From JALYYC01 sp039922495 (GTDB lineage: Bacteria > Chloroflexota > Dormibacteria > CF-121): a stretch of DNA of 64,000 bases. This document shows, piece after piece, positions 7,728 through 16,381 of the stretch. A program made the position numbers and the translations under genes. The first letter of the stretch is position 1. Every line of letters starts with the position of its first letter. Location: the NCBI GenBank assembly GCA_039922495.1, contig JBDTEO010000011.1, forward strand, positions 62,001 to 126,000, written 5' to 3'. Under the pieces are notes generated by a model. That model made no database searches and was not told the DNA's origin. It saw only the letters and a list, made by a program, of their open reading frames with translations.

Positions 7728-9011
7728 CTAGACACGGACGAATGCGGCCCGTCCAGGAAAGCGCGCGGTCTTACCCACCTCTTCTTCGATCCGCAGGAGC
7801 CGATTGTACTTCGCCACGCGCTCGGATCGTGACGGCGCCCCCGCCTTGATCTGCCCGGCCGAGGTGCCGACCGCAAGGTCGGCGATGAAGGTGTCCTCAG
7901 TCTCCCCCGACCGATGCGACACCACCGACCCGTACCGCGCACGTCGGGCGGTCTGCATGGTCTCGATCGTCTCCGTCAGGGTACCGATCTGGTTGACCTT
8001 GATCAGGATGCTGTTCGCGACGCCGGTTTCGATGCCGCGCTGCAGGTGAATGACATTGGTGACGAAGATGTCGTCGCCAACCAACTGGACCTGCGCGCCG
8101 AGGCGCTCGGTCAGGGCCTTCCAGCCCGGCCAATCGTCCTCGGCAAGGCCGTCCTCCAGCGAGATGATGGGGTATCGCCGCGTCCAGCTCTCCCAGAGGT
8201 CGATCATCTCGGCGGTGGTCAGCGAGCGGCCCTCGCCGGGCAGCTCGTAACGGCCGTCACGGTAGAGTTCCGACGCGGCCGGGTCGAGCGCGATGAAGAC
8301 GTCCTCGCCCGGGCGATGCCCGCTGCGCTCGATCGCCTCCACCAGCAAGGTCATGGCGTCCTCGTTCGCGCCGAGCTCAGGGGCGAAACCACCCTCGTCA
8401 CCCTGGCCGGTGCTCAGTCCGCGCGTGTGCAGGAGGGCCCGCAGCGTATGGAATACCTCGGCGCCCCAGCGAAGCGCCTCCCGAAAGCTCGGGGCGCCCG
8501 CCGGGACCACCATGAACTCCTGGAAGTCGACTTTGGTCTGGGCGTGCTTGCCACCGTTCAGGATGTTCATCATCGGAACCGGTAGCGTTGCCTCACCGGC
8601 CGCACCAAGCCGTCGGTAGAGGGGCTCGGCCTGGCTCGCCGCGGCGGCGCGCGCGACCGCCAGCGAGACCCCGAGGATCGCATTGGCGCCGAGCCGGGAC
8701 TTGTTGGCGGTCCCGTCCAGGTTGATCAGCCGCTCGTCGATCGCCTGCTGATCGAGTCCGTCCAGGCCGATCAGGGCTCCCGCGATTTCGCCGTTGACAT
8801 TGGCCACCGCCGTAAGCACGCCTTTGCCGCCGAAGCGACGGGCATCACCGTCACGAAGCTCGACCGCCTCATGCGTCCCCGTCGAGGCCCCGGAGGGGAC
8901 GGCCGCACGACCGTGGGCGGCGGCAAACCGCACGTCGACCTCCACCGTGGGGTTCCCGCGCGAGTCGAGAATCTCGCGCGCGTGGATGCCGGTGATGCGG
9001 CCGTCGCTCAT
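7728..9011 (-). CDS. eno: Enolase (phosphopyruvate hydratase)
   Basis: This 427-residue protein interconverts 2-phosphoglycerate and phosphoenolpyruvate in glycolysis. Family signatures are intact: N-terminal ILDSRGNPTVEVDV, the mobile loop SGASTGTHEAVELRDGD, metal ligands in SLEDGLAEDDW and VGDDIFVTN, catalytic Lys in ILIKVNQIGTLTET, and the C-terminal SHRSGETEDTFIADLAVG. The length is standard. The gene lies between a zinc-ribbon gene (4-nt overlap) and the UPF0182 gene. Confidence 0.98.
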   Translation of the reverse strand: MSDGRITGIHAREILDSRGNPTVEVDVRFAAAHGRAAVPSGASTGTHEAVELRDGDARRFGGKGVLTAVANVNGEIAGALIGLDGLDQQAIDERLINLDGTANKSRLGANAILGVSLAVARAAAASQAEPLYRRLGAAGEATLPVPMMNILNGGKHAQTKVDFQEFMVVPAGAPSFREALRWGAEVFHTLRALLHTRGLSTGQGDEGGFAPELGANEDAMTLLVEAIERSGHRPGEDVFIALDPAASELYRDGRYELPGEGRSLTTAEMIDLWESWTRRYPIISLEDGLAEDDWPGWKALTERLGAQVQLVGDDIFVTNVIHLQRGIETGVANSILIKVNQIGTLTETIETMQTARRARYGSVVSHRSGETEDTFIADLAVGTSAGQIKAGAPSRSERVAKYNRLLRIEEEVGKTARFPGRAAFVRV

Positions 9012-9361
9012 GCGCCGTCGTCCAGATCGGGGACTTCGCTGGCCGGCTCGTCGCCCATCTCGTCGACCGCCTGCTCGAAATCGTCGCCCATCTCGTCATC
9101 GCCCATCTGCTGGCCCATCGTGCGGGCCCAGCGGGCCATGCTCGCCGGGTCGTTCTCGTCGACGCCGGCCAGCCCGCCATCGTCCAGCCGCTCCAGTCGC
9201 GAGTCCTCCGAGAGCACCTGGGCCGTGACCGAGATCAGGCGCGCCAGGTGACGGCCGCCGCAATATGGGCAGGCCGGGGCGGCTTCAACGGCGCCGAAGC
9301 TCATAAAGAAGATGGAGGGACGCCGGCCGCAGTCGGGACAGCGGTACTCGTAGATGGGCAT
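9008..9361 (-). CDS. FmdB-type zinc-ribbon protein
   Basis: This 117-residue protein begins MPIYEYRCPDCGRR and has a second CPYCGG knuckle about 27 residues later, the four-Cys zinc ribbon of the FmdB/CxxC_CXXC_SSSS family. The remainder is acidic and Met/Asp-rich (MGQQMGDDEMGDDF), probably disordered. The family is proposed to be regulatory but has no established role. It overlaps the enolase start by 4 nt, so it is translationally coupled to a glycolytic gene. Confidence 0.8.
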   Translation of the reverse strand: MPIYEYRCPDCGRRPSIFFMSFGAVEAAPACPYCGGRHLARLISVTAQVLSEDSRLERLDDGGLAGVDENDPASMARWARTMGQQMGDDEMGDDFEQAVDEMGDEPASEVPDLDDGA

Positions 9362-9371
9362 GCCGAAGGCC

Positions 9372-9377
9372 TAAACT
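9372..9377 (+). promoter_or_regulatory. -10 box placed for a leaderless transcript
   Basis: TAAACT ends 6 nt before the ATG of the phasin-like gene, so a transcript starting at the usual distance would begin at or next to the start codon. No ribosome binding site lies upstream. Confidence 0.45.
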
Positions 9378-9383
9378 TAGCGC

Positions 9384-9791
9384 ATGGCAGAACAACCACC
9401 GTCCGACGGCACCGAGCGCATCCGGGAAGTGGTGCGCGATGGCTTCACGATCATGGTTGGCGCCGCGAGCTGGGCCTTCGAGCATGGTGATCGGCTGGTC
9501 GGGACCTGGATGGACCAGGGACACATCAGCCGCGAGGAAGGCCGGCGGCGCTTCGACGAGTTCGCCGGGAAGACGAAGCAGGCCGGTGAGGACTTGAGCC
9601 GGCGAGTCACCGAGGGCGTCAAGTCTGCCCGGTCGTCGATGCCGCTGGCGACCCGGGATCAAATCGCGACCCTGGAGCGCCGGGTCGAGGACTTGACCCG
9701 GCAGATCGAGTCACTGAAGGCGAGTGGCGCAGCGCCCAGTGCCTCCGGGACGTCGACCGCGCCGCGCGAACCGAGACCGCCGCTCAGCTAG
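9384..9791 (+). CDS. Phasin-like coiled-coil protein
   Basis: This 135-residue protein has an amphipathic helical N-terminal half (VVRDGFTIMVGAASWAFEHGDRLVGTW), a KTKQAGEDLSRRVTEGVKSA segment and a heptad-like coiled coil (ATLERRVEDLTRQIESLKAS), then a disordered Ser/Pro tail. It resembles poly(3-hydroxyalkanoate) granule-associated phasin-like proteins (PhaF/PhaI type), which coat granules. No PHA synthase is in the window, so the role is uncertain. Its stop overlaps the convergent penicillin-binding protein gene. Confidence 0.6.
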   Translation: MAEQPPSDGTERIREVVRDGFTIMVGAASWAFEHGDRLVGTWMDQGHISREEGRRRFDEFAGKTKQAGEDLSRRVTEGVKSARSSMPLATRDQIATLERRVEDLTRQIESLKASGAAPSASGTSTAPREPRPPLS

Positions 9792-11853
9792 TCGCCGCCT
9801 CCGCCGTGGCCGTTGCCATGGGCGTCGCCGTTGCCTGAGTAAGCCTGCGGTGGCGGCTGAGCCGCCTGCGCAACCTGGTCGGTCCCGGGCAGGAGATAGG
9901 CGGTGTAGCCCGAGACGTCCATCGTGTGCAGCCCGGTGGGACGGGGTACCAGGTGTCGGGCTGGCCGTTCAGGGCTTGCTGCATAAAGGCATGGAAGATC
10001 GGGGCCGCGCCGACAATCCCCGAGACGTTCTGCATGGCGCTGTGGTCGGCGTTGCCGACCCAGACGGCGACCGCGAGGCCCGGCGTGTTTCCCACCGTCA
10101 GGTTGTCGCGGAAGTCGTTGGTGGTGCCGGTCTTCGCGGCGACGTGGTGACCAGGAATCACGAGGTCGCTATGGGCACCGAATTCGAGTTGACGGTTGCG
10201 GTCGTCGGAAAGCATCTGGCTCAGGATGAAGCTGGCCTGGGGTGAGAGCGCTGGCTTCCCGTTGCTCCGGGGATCGTAAGTAAACATCGTCGACCCTTGT
10301 TGCGAGAGGATCTTCAGGATTCCCTGGGGTTGACGGGAGGTTCCCTCGGCGGCCAGCGTTCCGGCTCCGGACGCCATCTCGAGCAAGGGGACCTCGTACC
10401 CGCCCAGGGTGAGGCTGGGTTGGTACGAGCCGGTTGGCTTGTTCAGCGATTGGAGTCCCATGCGCCGCGCGAGGTCGACCACGTGATCGACCCCGGTCCC
10501 GAGCTCGACTTTGATGGCGGGAATGTTCAAGGAGTTGCCGAGTGCATGGGGGAGGGGTTGCCACCCGTGGTAGGAGCCGTCGTAGTTATGCGGTGTATAG
10601 GTGCTCCCATCCGACATTCGGACCGTGATCGGTTCGTCGAGGACCCAGGACGCCATCGTGAATTTGCCCGACTCGATGGCCGCCGCGTAGGTGAAGATCT
10701 TGAAGGCGGACCCCGGTTGCCGAGGGATGATGGTCATGTTGTATTCGCCACCCGGAACGTCGCGACCGGCTGACCCGACCATGGCCACCACCCCGCCGGT
10801 CCGCGGATCGACGGCGACGAGCCCGCCGTCGGTCACGTGGTGCGATCGCAGGCTCATCACCTGCTGGCGGACCTGTTGTTCGGCGATCGACTGCAGGTTC
10901 CAGTCGAGGGTCGTGATCACCGTCAGGCCGCCCTTCTGGAGCAAGTCGTTGCCGTAGGTCTTCTCCAGTTGCGCCGAGACCCAGTGCACGAAATGCGGTG
11001 CCTTGACATCGGGTTGCGAGGACAGCGGTTGGAGCGACAGCTTCTGGCCGAACACGGTGGTCGCCTGGGCGCGCGTCAGATCGTGGGCGCGCACCATCGC
11101 ATCGAGGACGACGCGCTGGCGCGCCCTGGCGCCGGTGAGGTTGGTGTAGGGGTCGAGGTCGGACGGGGCCTGCGGCAGCCCGGCCAGGAATGACGATTCG
11201 GCGGGTGAGAGTTGTGAGGCGTGCTTGCCGAAATAGGTGTTGGCCGCCGCCTCCACGCCGTATGACTGATTGCCGAAGTAAATGCGGTTGAGGTAGGCGG
11301 TCAGAATCGCCTGCTTCGAGTATTGGTGCTCGACCTCGATCGCGAGAATCGCCTCATCGAGCTTCCGCAACACCGATCGGTCTTCGGAGAGGTAGAGGTT
11401 CTTGACCAGCTGCTGCGTGATCGTGCTCCCGCCCTGGTCCAACCGAAGGTGGAGCAGATCCTGGAGACCGGCCTGTCCGGTGCGAAGCACGTTCAGGGCG
11501 CCGTGCTGGTAGAAGGTGCGGTCTTCGACCGCGATCAGGGCGTGCTGCAGGCTGAGCGCGACCTGCGACAGGGGGACGATATGGCGGCGGTCCGAGCCCT
11601 GGTGAATGTCGGCGAGCAAGACCGTCCCGGTACGGTCATAAATTCGCGTGGAGAGGGGGAGACGCGCCGTGCTCAGGTTGGAGGTCGAGGGGAGCCCGGC
11701 CCAGACGTAGAGCAGGCCGGGCAGGACCACGAGCAGGAGCGCCGCGAAGAGCGCCAGGATCGCCATCCAGGGCTGGACGCGGTGGTTGTTGCTAATGGAG
11801 GCGACGCCGGTGGGATGCCCGCAGGTCGCGCAGAATCGGCTGTCGGAAGCCAT
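9784..11853 (-). CDS. Class A penicillin-binding protein (glycosyltransferase/transpeptidase), 3' frameshift
   Basis: This bifunctional peptidoglycan synthase has a membrane anchor (residues about 29-53), a GT51 domain with catalytic Glu110 (VEDRTFYQHG) and STITQQLVKNLYL, and a transpeptidase domain with Ser382-x-x-Lys (SAFK), SLN at 441-443 and KTGT at 574-577. After residue 641 (near 9930) the frame gives an Arg-rich tail, while the -1/+1 frame continues sensibly as GLHTMDVSGYTAYLLPG and ends in GNGDAHGNGHGGGGD with a stop at 9788-9790. A 1-nt deletion in a G run, or a sequencing error, is likely. A CxxC (CATC) lies at residues 8-11 and a second CxxC lies in frame upstream of the ATG, so the true start may be CTG at 11892. 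Confidence 0.9.
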   Translation of the reverse strand: MASDSRFCATCGHPTGVASISNNHRVQPWMAILALFAALLLVVLPGLLYVWAGLPSTSNLSTARLPLSTRIYDRTGTVLLADIHQGSDRRHIVPLSQVALSLQHALIAVEDRTFYQHGALNVLRTGQAGLQDLLHLRLDQGGSTITQQLVKNLYLSEDRSVLRKLDEAILAIEVEHQYSKQAILTAYLNRIYFGNQSYGVEAAANTYFGKHASQLSPAESSFLAGLPQAPSDLDPYTNLTGARARQRVVLDAMVRAHDLTRAQATTVFGQKLSLQPLSSQPDVKAPHFVHWVSAQLEKTYGNDLLQKGGLTVITTLDWNLQSIAEQQVRQQVMSLRSHHVTDGGLVAVDPRTGGVVAMVGSAGRDVPGGEYNMTIIPRQPGSAFKIFTYAAAIESGKFTMASWVLDEPITVRMSDGSTYTPHNYDGSYHGWQPLPHALGNSLNIPAIKVELGTGVDHVVDLARRMGLQSLNKPTGSYQPSLTLGGYEVPLLEMASGAGTLAAEGTSRQPQGILKILSQQGSTMFTYDPRSNGKPALSPQASFILSQMLSDDRNRQLEFGAHSDLVIPGHHVAAKTGTTNDFRDNLTVGNTPGLAVAVWVGNADHSAMQNVSGIVGAAPIFHAFMQQALNGQPDTWYPVPPGCTRWTSRATPPISCPGPTRLRRRLSRHRRLTQATATPMATATAEAATS

Positions 11854-11913
11854 CTGGCTGCCGCAAATTGCGCAGAAAGCTTCTCGTTTCAGGCGAACCC
11901 ACTGATGGGTTAG

Positions 11914-11919
11914 ATTATA
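11914..11919 (-). promoter_or_regulatory. Consensus -10 box (TATAAT) of the penicillin-binding protein gene
   Basis: The minus strand reads TATAAT here. The predicted transcript start is about 15 nt before the in-frame CTG at 11892 and about 55 nt before the ATG at 11853. The -35 region is weak. Confidence 0.5.
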
Positions 11920-11928
11920 GCGTCGGGC

Positions 11929-12462
11929 TCACACGACGGTCGCGCCCAGGACCCCCGCCATGTGGGAGAGGGCGAAGCCCTGGATGGCGTCGCCCGGGTG
12001 CCCGGGTGCGTCAAAGGTGTCCACCGCGGCGGCCGGTACCGTGACGGCGTAATCGCGGTTTCGAAGATCGGCGACAGTGTGGAGGACACAGATGTCGGTG
12101 CAGACGCCGACCACCGTCACCCGGTCGGGGTGGAGCACGGCCAGCCTCGCCTCGAGGTCTGTTTCGAAGAACCCGGAATAGCGCCGCTTGCGAATCAGGA
12201 GGCCGCGCGCGAGCAGGGACTGCAGCTCCTCGACCACCTCCGCCTCCTCGGTCCCGCGCACGCAATGGACCGGGAAGACCTCGAACTCGCGATCGTCCCT
12301 GTCATGGGTGTCCGCGAGGAAGATCAGCTGGTCGCCGGCCTTCAGCCGATCCTCGACCACCGCCTTGATTCGTGGAATCGCCGCCCGGCAGCGAGGCGAT
12401 GCAAGCTTGCCGGTCTTGCAGAAGCCGTTGAGGACATCGACGACGATCGTGGTCCCCGGCAT
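11929..12462 (-). CDS. pncA: Nicotinamidase / isochorismatase-family hydrolase
   Basis: This 177-residue cysteine hydrolase has catalytic Asp in IVVDVLNGFC, Lys in RKRRYSGF and nucleophile Cys in VVGVCTDICVLHT, plus the metal-site region LADTHDRDD. It would deamidate nicotinamide to nicotinate. The assignment is supported by the preceding nicotinate phosphoribosyltransferase gene, whose TGA overlaps this ATG by one base. Together they form a nicotinamide-to-NaMN salvage pair. Confidence 0.85.
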   Translation of the reverse strand: MPGTTIVVDVLNGFCKTGKLASPRCRAAIPRIKAVVEDRLKAGDQLIFLADTHDRDDREFEVFPVHCVRGTEEAEVVEELQSLLARGLLIRKRRYSGFFETDLEARLAVLHPDRVTVVGVCTDICVLHTVADLRNRDYAVTVPAAAVDTFDAPGHPGDAIQGFALSHMAGVLGATVV

Positions 12463-13556
12463 CAGTCGACCACGTCCAGCCGGGGATTCGGGCGGTAGCG
12501 CCGGCCGACCTTCCCGCAGGGCCGCCCTTCGACCATGACGACGTCAGCCGTGAAGTCGTAGCTGCCTTGAAAAAAGGCGCTGCCCACACCGTAGGCATCG
12601 ATCGGAACGCCGTCCCGTTCGAAGCGCTCGATCTTGGCGACGTTGAAACCGCCGCTGGCCACGATCTTCACGTGCTCGAACCCTTCGCGGTCGAGGGCCT
12701 TTCGCACCAGCCAGCACAACTGCGCGTTGACGCCGCGTGGATCGAAGTCGCCCATGATCTTCTGGACGCTGACGTCGACGAGGGTCTCCGACGTATCGAG
12801 CCGGACGCCCCAGAGCCGGTCGCCCAGCGCGCGAGCCACCTCCAGGGAGGTGCGGACGCAATCGTTCTCGAAGTCGACCAGCACGACGAGATTCGTGGAT
12901 GGATCGGTGTGCTCGGCGAACTGCTTTGCGGCCAGCACCGTGTCGCCGCCATAGGCCGCGATCAGCGCATGGGGGACGGTCCCGATCGCCCGGCCGCCCC
13001 ACCAGGATGCCTGGGCATCGGTCGAGACGCCGATTGCGCCGGAAATGTGCGCCGCGTAGCCGTCACCGGTCTGGACCAGGTGATGATCGTGCCGTGCCGG
13101 CATGAAGATGATCTGTTTGCCATTGGCAGCGTCGACCACCTGGCGCACGTTGCTGGCGATCTTCGTGCGCCGCGTCAGGACGCCCAGGTAGACCGTTTCC
13201 AGCCGGGCGAACAATGCATAATCGCCCTCGATCGTCATCGCGGTCTCCCACGGGGCGATCGCGTCGCCGTCGTAAAGCGCGTAAACCCGCAGTGCCGAGA
13301 AATCTTCAGCGCAGAGCTTGAGGATCGCGATCGCCTCATCCATCCCGCCAATGATGGCGTGATTCTTTTGGAAGACCTGCATCAGGACGTGCGGATGGCG
13401 TTGACCGGCGCGCAGCACGTCGACCGTCCGGTTGAAATAGACGTCGCTGTAATAGCCCTCACGGATGCGCTCGACCGGGAGCCGGAAGACACCGGGGTCG
13501 AGGCGCTCTCGTGTGCGGCGGGGAGGACTCGGATCCGACTGGGCGTGTGTGGCCAG
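12462..13556 (-). CDS. Nicotinate phosphoribosyltransferase, probable CTG start
   Basis: Converts nicotinate and PRPP to nicotinate mononucleotide in NAD salvage. Motifs include MQVFQKNHAIIGGMDEAIAI, VVLVDFENDC, GVRLDTSETL and KIVASGGFN, with a product-site GVGSAFF. The first conventional start in frame (GTG at 13418) would delete the conserved FRLPVERIREGYYSDVYFNR segment that opens this family. Between that GTG and the accA stop, CTG at 13556 is the best in-frame candidate, so the start is placed there; its ribosome site is weak. The protein would be 364 residues. It lies between accA and the nicotinamidase gene. Confidence 0.85.
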   Translation of the reverse strand: MATHAQSDPSPPRRTRERLDPGVFRLPVERIREGYYSDVYFNRTVDVLRAGQRHPHVLMQVFQKNHAIIGGMDEAIAILKLCAEDFSALRVYALYDGDAIAPWETAMTIEGDYALFARLETVYLGVLTRRTKIASNVRQVVDAANGKQIIFMPARHDHHLVQTGDGYAAHISGAIGVSTDAQASWWGGRAIGTVPHALIAAYGGDTVLAAKQFAEHTDPSTNLVVLVDFENDCVRTSLEVARALGDRLWGVRLDTSETLVDVSVQKIMGDFDPRGVNAQLCWLVRKALDREGFEHVKIVASGGFNVAKIERFERDGVPIDAYGVGSAFFQGSYDFTADVVMVEGRPCGKVGRRYRPNPRLDVVD

Positions 13557-13577
13557 GGTGTGCTCGATGTTAGCGAA

Positions 13578-14393
13578 TCATTGTGCGACGCCGATCGAAC
13601 GATATCGCCGGTACCGTTCCTCGAGGAGCGGCTCGATCTCGATGCCTTCCAGGCTCGCGAGCTGCCGGGTCAGGGCGGCGGCCGCCGCGTCCGCGGCCAG
13701 GCCGTAGTCGGTCTGCGCCCCGCCCGGTGGCTCGGGCACGACCTCATCGACGAGCCCGAGTTTTTGCAGGTCGGGGGCGGTGAGCTTGAGCGCCGCGGCG
13801 GCGTCCATCTTGCGCGCGATGTCGCGCCAGAGGATGGAGGCGCAGGCTTCCGGCATCGCCACGCTGTAGATCGAATGCTCCATCATCAAGAGCCGGTCCC
13901 CGACGCCGATGCCGAGGGCGCCACCGCTCCCGCCCTCACCGAGTACCAGGGTGATGATCGGGACGCGGGCCCGAGCGAAGGCGACCAGGTTTTCGGCGAT
14001 CGCCCAGGCAATGCCCCGCTCCTCCGCTCCCGCGCCGGGAAAGGCGCCGGAGGTATCAACCAGGGAGATCACCGGAAACTGGAACTTCTCCGCCTGGCGC
14101 ACCAGCCGCAAGGCCTTCCGGTAGCCTTCGGGGTTCGCCATCCCAAAGTTTCGCATCGCCCGCTCGGCCGTGGTTCGCCCCTTCTGTTGGGCGATCACCA
14201 TCACCGTCCGGCCGTCGAAGGCAGCTGGGCCACCGATGATCGCGTGGTCGTCGCCGAAGAGGCGATCACCGTGCAGCTCGAAGAAGCTGCCAAACATGGC
14301 GTGGATGTAGTCGAGCGCGTAAGGGCGATCGGGGTGCCGGGCGAGCTCGACCTGGGCCCAGGTCGCCGCCGCGGTCGAGCCGTTGGCGCTCAT
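13578..14393 (-). CDS. accA: Acetyl-CoA carboxylase carboxyltransferase, alpha subunit
   Basis: This 271-residue subunit carries the crotonase-fold signatures FGMANPEGYRKALRLVRQAE, VDTSGAFPGAGAEERGIAWA and LGEGGSGGALGIGVGD, plus the C-terminal DLQKLGLVDEVVPEPPGG. With AccD it transfers carboxyl from carboxybiotin to acetyl-CoA, giving malonyl-CoA. It is shorter than the E. coli protein and lacks a long N-terminal helix. It overlaps accD by 4 nt. Confidence 0.95.
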   Translation of the reverse strand: MSANGSTAAATWAQVELARHPDRPYALDYIHAMFGSFFELHGDRLFGDDHAIIGGPAAFDGRTVMVIAQQKGRTTAERAMRNFGMANPEGYRKALRLVRQAEKFQFPVISLVDTSGAFPGAGAEERGIAWAIAENLVAFARARVPIITLVLGEGGSGGALGIGVGDRLLMMEHSIYSVAMPEACASILWRDIARKMDAAAALKLTAPDLQKLGLVDEVVPEPPGGAQTDYGLAADAAAAALTRQLASLEGIEIEPLLEERYRRYRSIGVAQ

Positions 14394-15301
14394 GGCCGGA
14401 GCGCGGACGCCGTCGCGGCCGCCCGCGCCTGACCCTCCAGCTGGAAGTCGGAATGGTACCCGCTCCGCGTGTAGAGATCGAGCAGCTGGCGGAGGACCGC
14501 GGGCAGCTCCGGACGCGGGACGACGAGATCGATCATGCCGTGCAACCAGAGGAACTCGGCGGTCTGGAAGCCCTCTGGGAGCGTTTCATAGGTGGCCTGC
14601 TGGATAACGCGAGCCCCGGCGAAGCCGATCATCGCTCCCGGCTCGGCGAGGATGACGTCGGCGAGGGTGGCAAAGCTGGCCGTGACCCCACCCATGGTCG
14701 GATCCGTCAGAAGGGAGAAGTAGGGGACGCCGGCTGCCGCTAAGCGGCCGAGGGCGGCCGCCGTCTTGGCCAGCTGCATCAGGGCCAGCATGCCTTCCTG
14801 CATCCGGGCGCCACCGGACGCGGACACGATCAAGAGTGGCAGTCGCTTGGCCGTGGCCCGCTCGATCCCATTGGTGATCTTCTCGCCGGTGGCGGCGCCC
14901 ATGCTGCCGCCCATGAAGGCGAAATCCAGGCAGACGATCACCAGCGGGTGGCCGGCGAGCCTCGCCTCGCCCCAGGTCACGGCCTCGTTGGCGCCGGTCT
15001 TGGCGCGGCTTTGCTCGATCCGGGTGACGTACGGTTGGGAGTCTTTGAAGCCCAGGGCATCCCTGGCCGTGATCTCGGAATCCTCCTCGACAAAGGAGTC
15101 CGGCCCCACCAGCATCGCGATCCGCTCCTGTGCGCGGAGCCGGAAATGGTACCCGCAGCGATAGCAGACGCCGAGGGCCGCCGTCAGGCGGGCCGGCTCG
15201 AGCGCCGTGTCGCAGCGGGCGCAGGTAAGCCGGTCGACCTCCTCGCCGACGCCTGCCCGAGGGGACGGCAGGGCAACGTAACGCGTCTTAGGACGAAACA
15301 C
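14390..15301 (-). CDS. accD: Acetyl-CoA carboxylase carboxyltransferase, beta subunit
   Basis: This 303-residue protein has the diagnostic N-terminal four-Cys zinc finger (LTCARCDTALEP ... GVCYRCGYHFRL), then the carboxyltransferase core SASGGARMQEGMLALMQLAK and DPTMGGVTASFATLADV. It forms the carboxyltransferase with AccA, encoded immediately downstream (ATGA overlap). FabH, the condensing enzyme that uses malonyl-ACP, is encoded just upstream, so the operon supplies and uses malonyl units. Biotin carboxylase and carrier genes are not here. Confidence 0.95.
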   Translation of the reverse strand: MFRPKTRYVALPSPRAGVGEEVDRLTCARCDTALEPARLTAALGVCYRCGYHFRLRAQERIAMLVGPDSFVEEDSEITARDALGFKDSQPYVTRIEQSRAKTGANEAVTWGEARLAGHPLVIVCLDFAFMGGSMGAATGEKITNGIERATAKRLPLLIVSASGGARMQEGMLALMQLAKTAAALGRLAAAGVPYFSLLTDPTMGGVTASFATLADVILAEPGAMIGFAGARVIQQATYETLPEGFQTAEFLWLHGMIDLVVPRPELPAVLRQLLDLYTRSGYHSDFQLEGQARAAATASALRP

Positions 15302-15304
15302 CGC

Positions 15305-16288
15305 TCAGGCGGCGACCCGTGCCGCGGCCCCCTCCCATTCGATGACGCACGCGCCCCAGGTGAGTCCGGCGCCGAATCCCACCAGGACGATGTGATCGCC
15401 TTCGGCGACGCGGCCGGCCGCGACCGCCTCCTTGAGGGCCAGCGGGATCGAGGCGGTCGAGGTGTTCCCATATTGCGCGATGTTGTTCGCCATCACGGTC
15501 GCGGGGACGCCCAGGCGCTTGCCGGCCGCCTCGATGATCCGCGCGTTTGCCTGGTGGGGAACGATCAGCTTGACCGCGCTGAGCGGCACCTGCGCCCGAT
15601 CGAGGGCGTCAAGCGTCGCCTGGGCCAGGATCTCGGTCGCGAAGCGGAAGACTTTGCGACCGTCCATCCGGATCTCCGGCCGGCCGGGTCCCTCGGCGGA
15701 GTCGGCGCCGGGCGCCACGTAGATAAGGTCGCCGCCGGTCCCGTCCGATCCGAGCAGGCAGGACTTGATCCCGGCACCGTTGCGGCCGGGGCCCAGCACG
15801 ATGGCCCCGGCGCCGTCGCCGAAGACCACGCAGGTCCCTCGATCCTTGAAATTCATGATCTTGGTCAGCGTTTCGGTGCCGAGGACGATCGCTTGCCGGG
15901 CCTCGCCCCCGCTGACGAATCGATCCGCAACGCTGAGGCCGTAGAGAAAACCCGTGCAGGCGGCCTGGACGTCGAAGGCCGGCCCGTGCGCGTGGAGTCG
16001 CTCCTGCACCCGGGACGCGACCGACGGAAAGGTCGAGTCCGGGGTCGAGGTGCTGCAGACGATGAGATCGGTGTCCTCGCCCCGCAGGCCGGCGGCGTCC
16101 AGCGCGTCGAGCGCCGCTCCGATCGCGAGATCGGTGCTGGTTTCGTCGACGGCCGCAATGTGGCGCTCGATGATGCCGGTGCGCTCACGGATCCACGTGT
16201 CCGAGGTCTCGACCATCTTTTCCAGGTCGGCGTTGGTCAGAATCCCGGCCGGGACATAGGTACCGACCGACTTGATGCTGCTGAGCAT
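15305..16288 (-). CDS. fabH: 3-oxoacyl-ACP synthase III (FabH)
   Basis: The initiating condensing enzyme of fatty-acid synthesis. The Cys-His-Asn triad is visible: Cys111 in VQAACTGFLYGL, His in IVPHQANARI and Asn in QYGNTSTASIPLAL. TSDTWIRERTGI is the N-terminal family motif. The start is ATG at 16288 (MLSSIKSVGTYVP), with GGGGAG about 6 nt upstream. A longer frame reaches 16330 but has no ribosome site. It heads the fabH-accD-accA-NAPRT-nicotinamidase operon; a TATACT-like -10 lies about 30 nt upstream. Confidence 0.95.
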   Translation of the reverse strand: MLSSIKSVGTYVPAGILTNADLEKMVETSDTWIRERTGIIERHIAAVDETSTDLAIGAALDALDAAGLRGEDTDLIVCSTSTPDSTFPSVASRVQERLHAHGPAFDVQAACTGFLYGLSVADRFVSGGEARQAIVLGTETLTKIMNFKDRGTCVVFGDGAGAIVLGPGRNGAGIKSCLLGSDGTGGDLIYVAPGADSAEGPGRPEIRMDGRKVFRFATEILAQATLDALDRAQVPLSAVKLIVPHQANARIIEAAGKRLGVPATVMANNIAQYGNTSTASIPLALKEAVAAGRVAEGDHIVLVGFGAGLTWGACVIEWEGAAARVAA

Positions 16289-16381
16289 GCCACTCCCCGG
16301 TCGAAGAATCTGACCAGTATATACCGGCATTCCGGCCGGAGTTACGGGTCCTTTCCGCCTGTTTTCGAGTTCAAGAGGGGC

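Noticed and set aside
7724..7942. N-terminal extension of the UPF0182 protein into enolase
   Set aside because: It reads through the 3' end of eno with no homology; the membrane protein starts sensibly at 7723.
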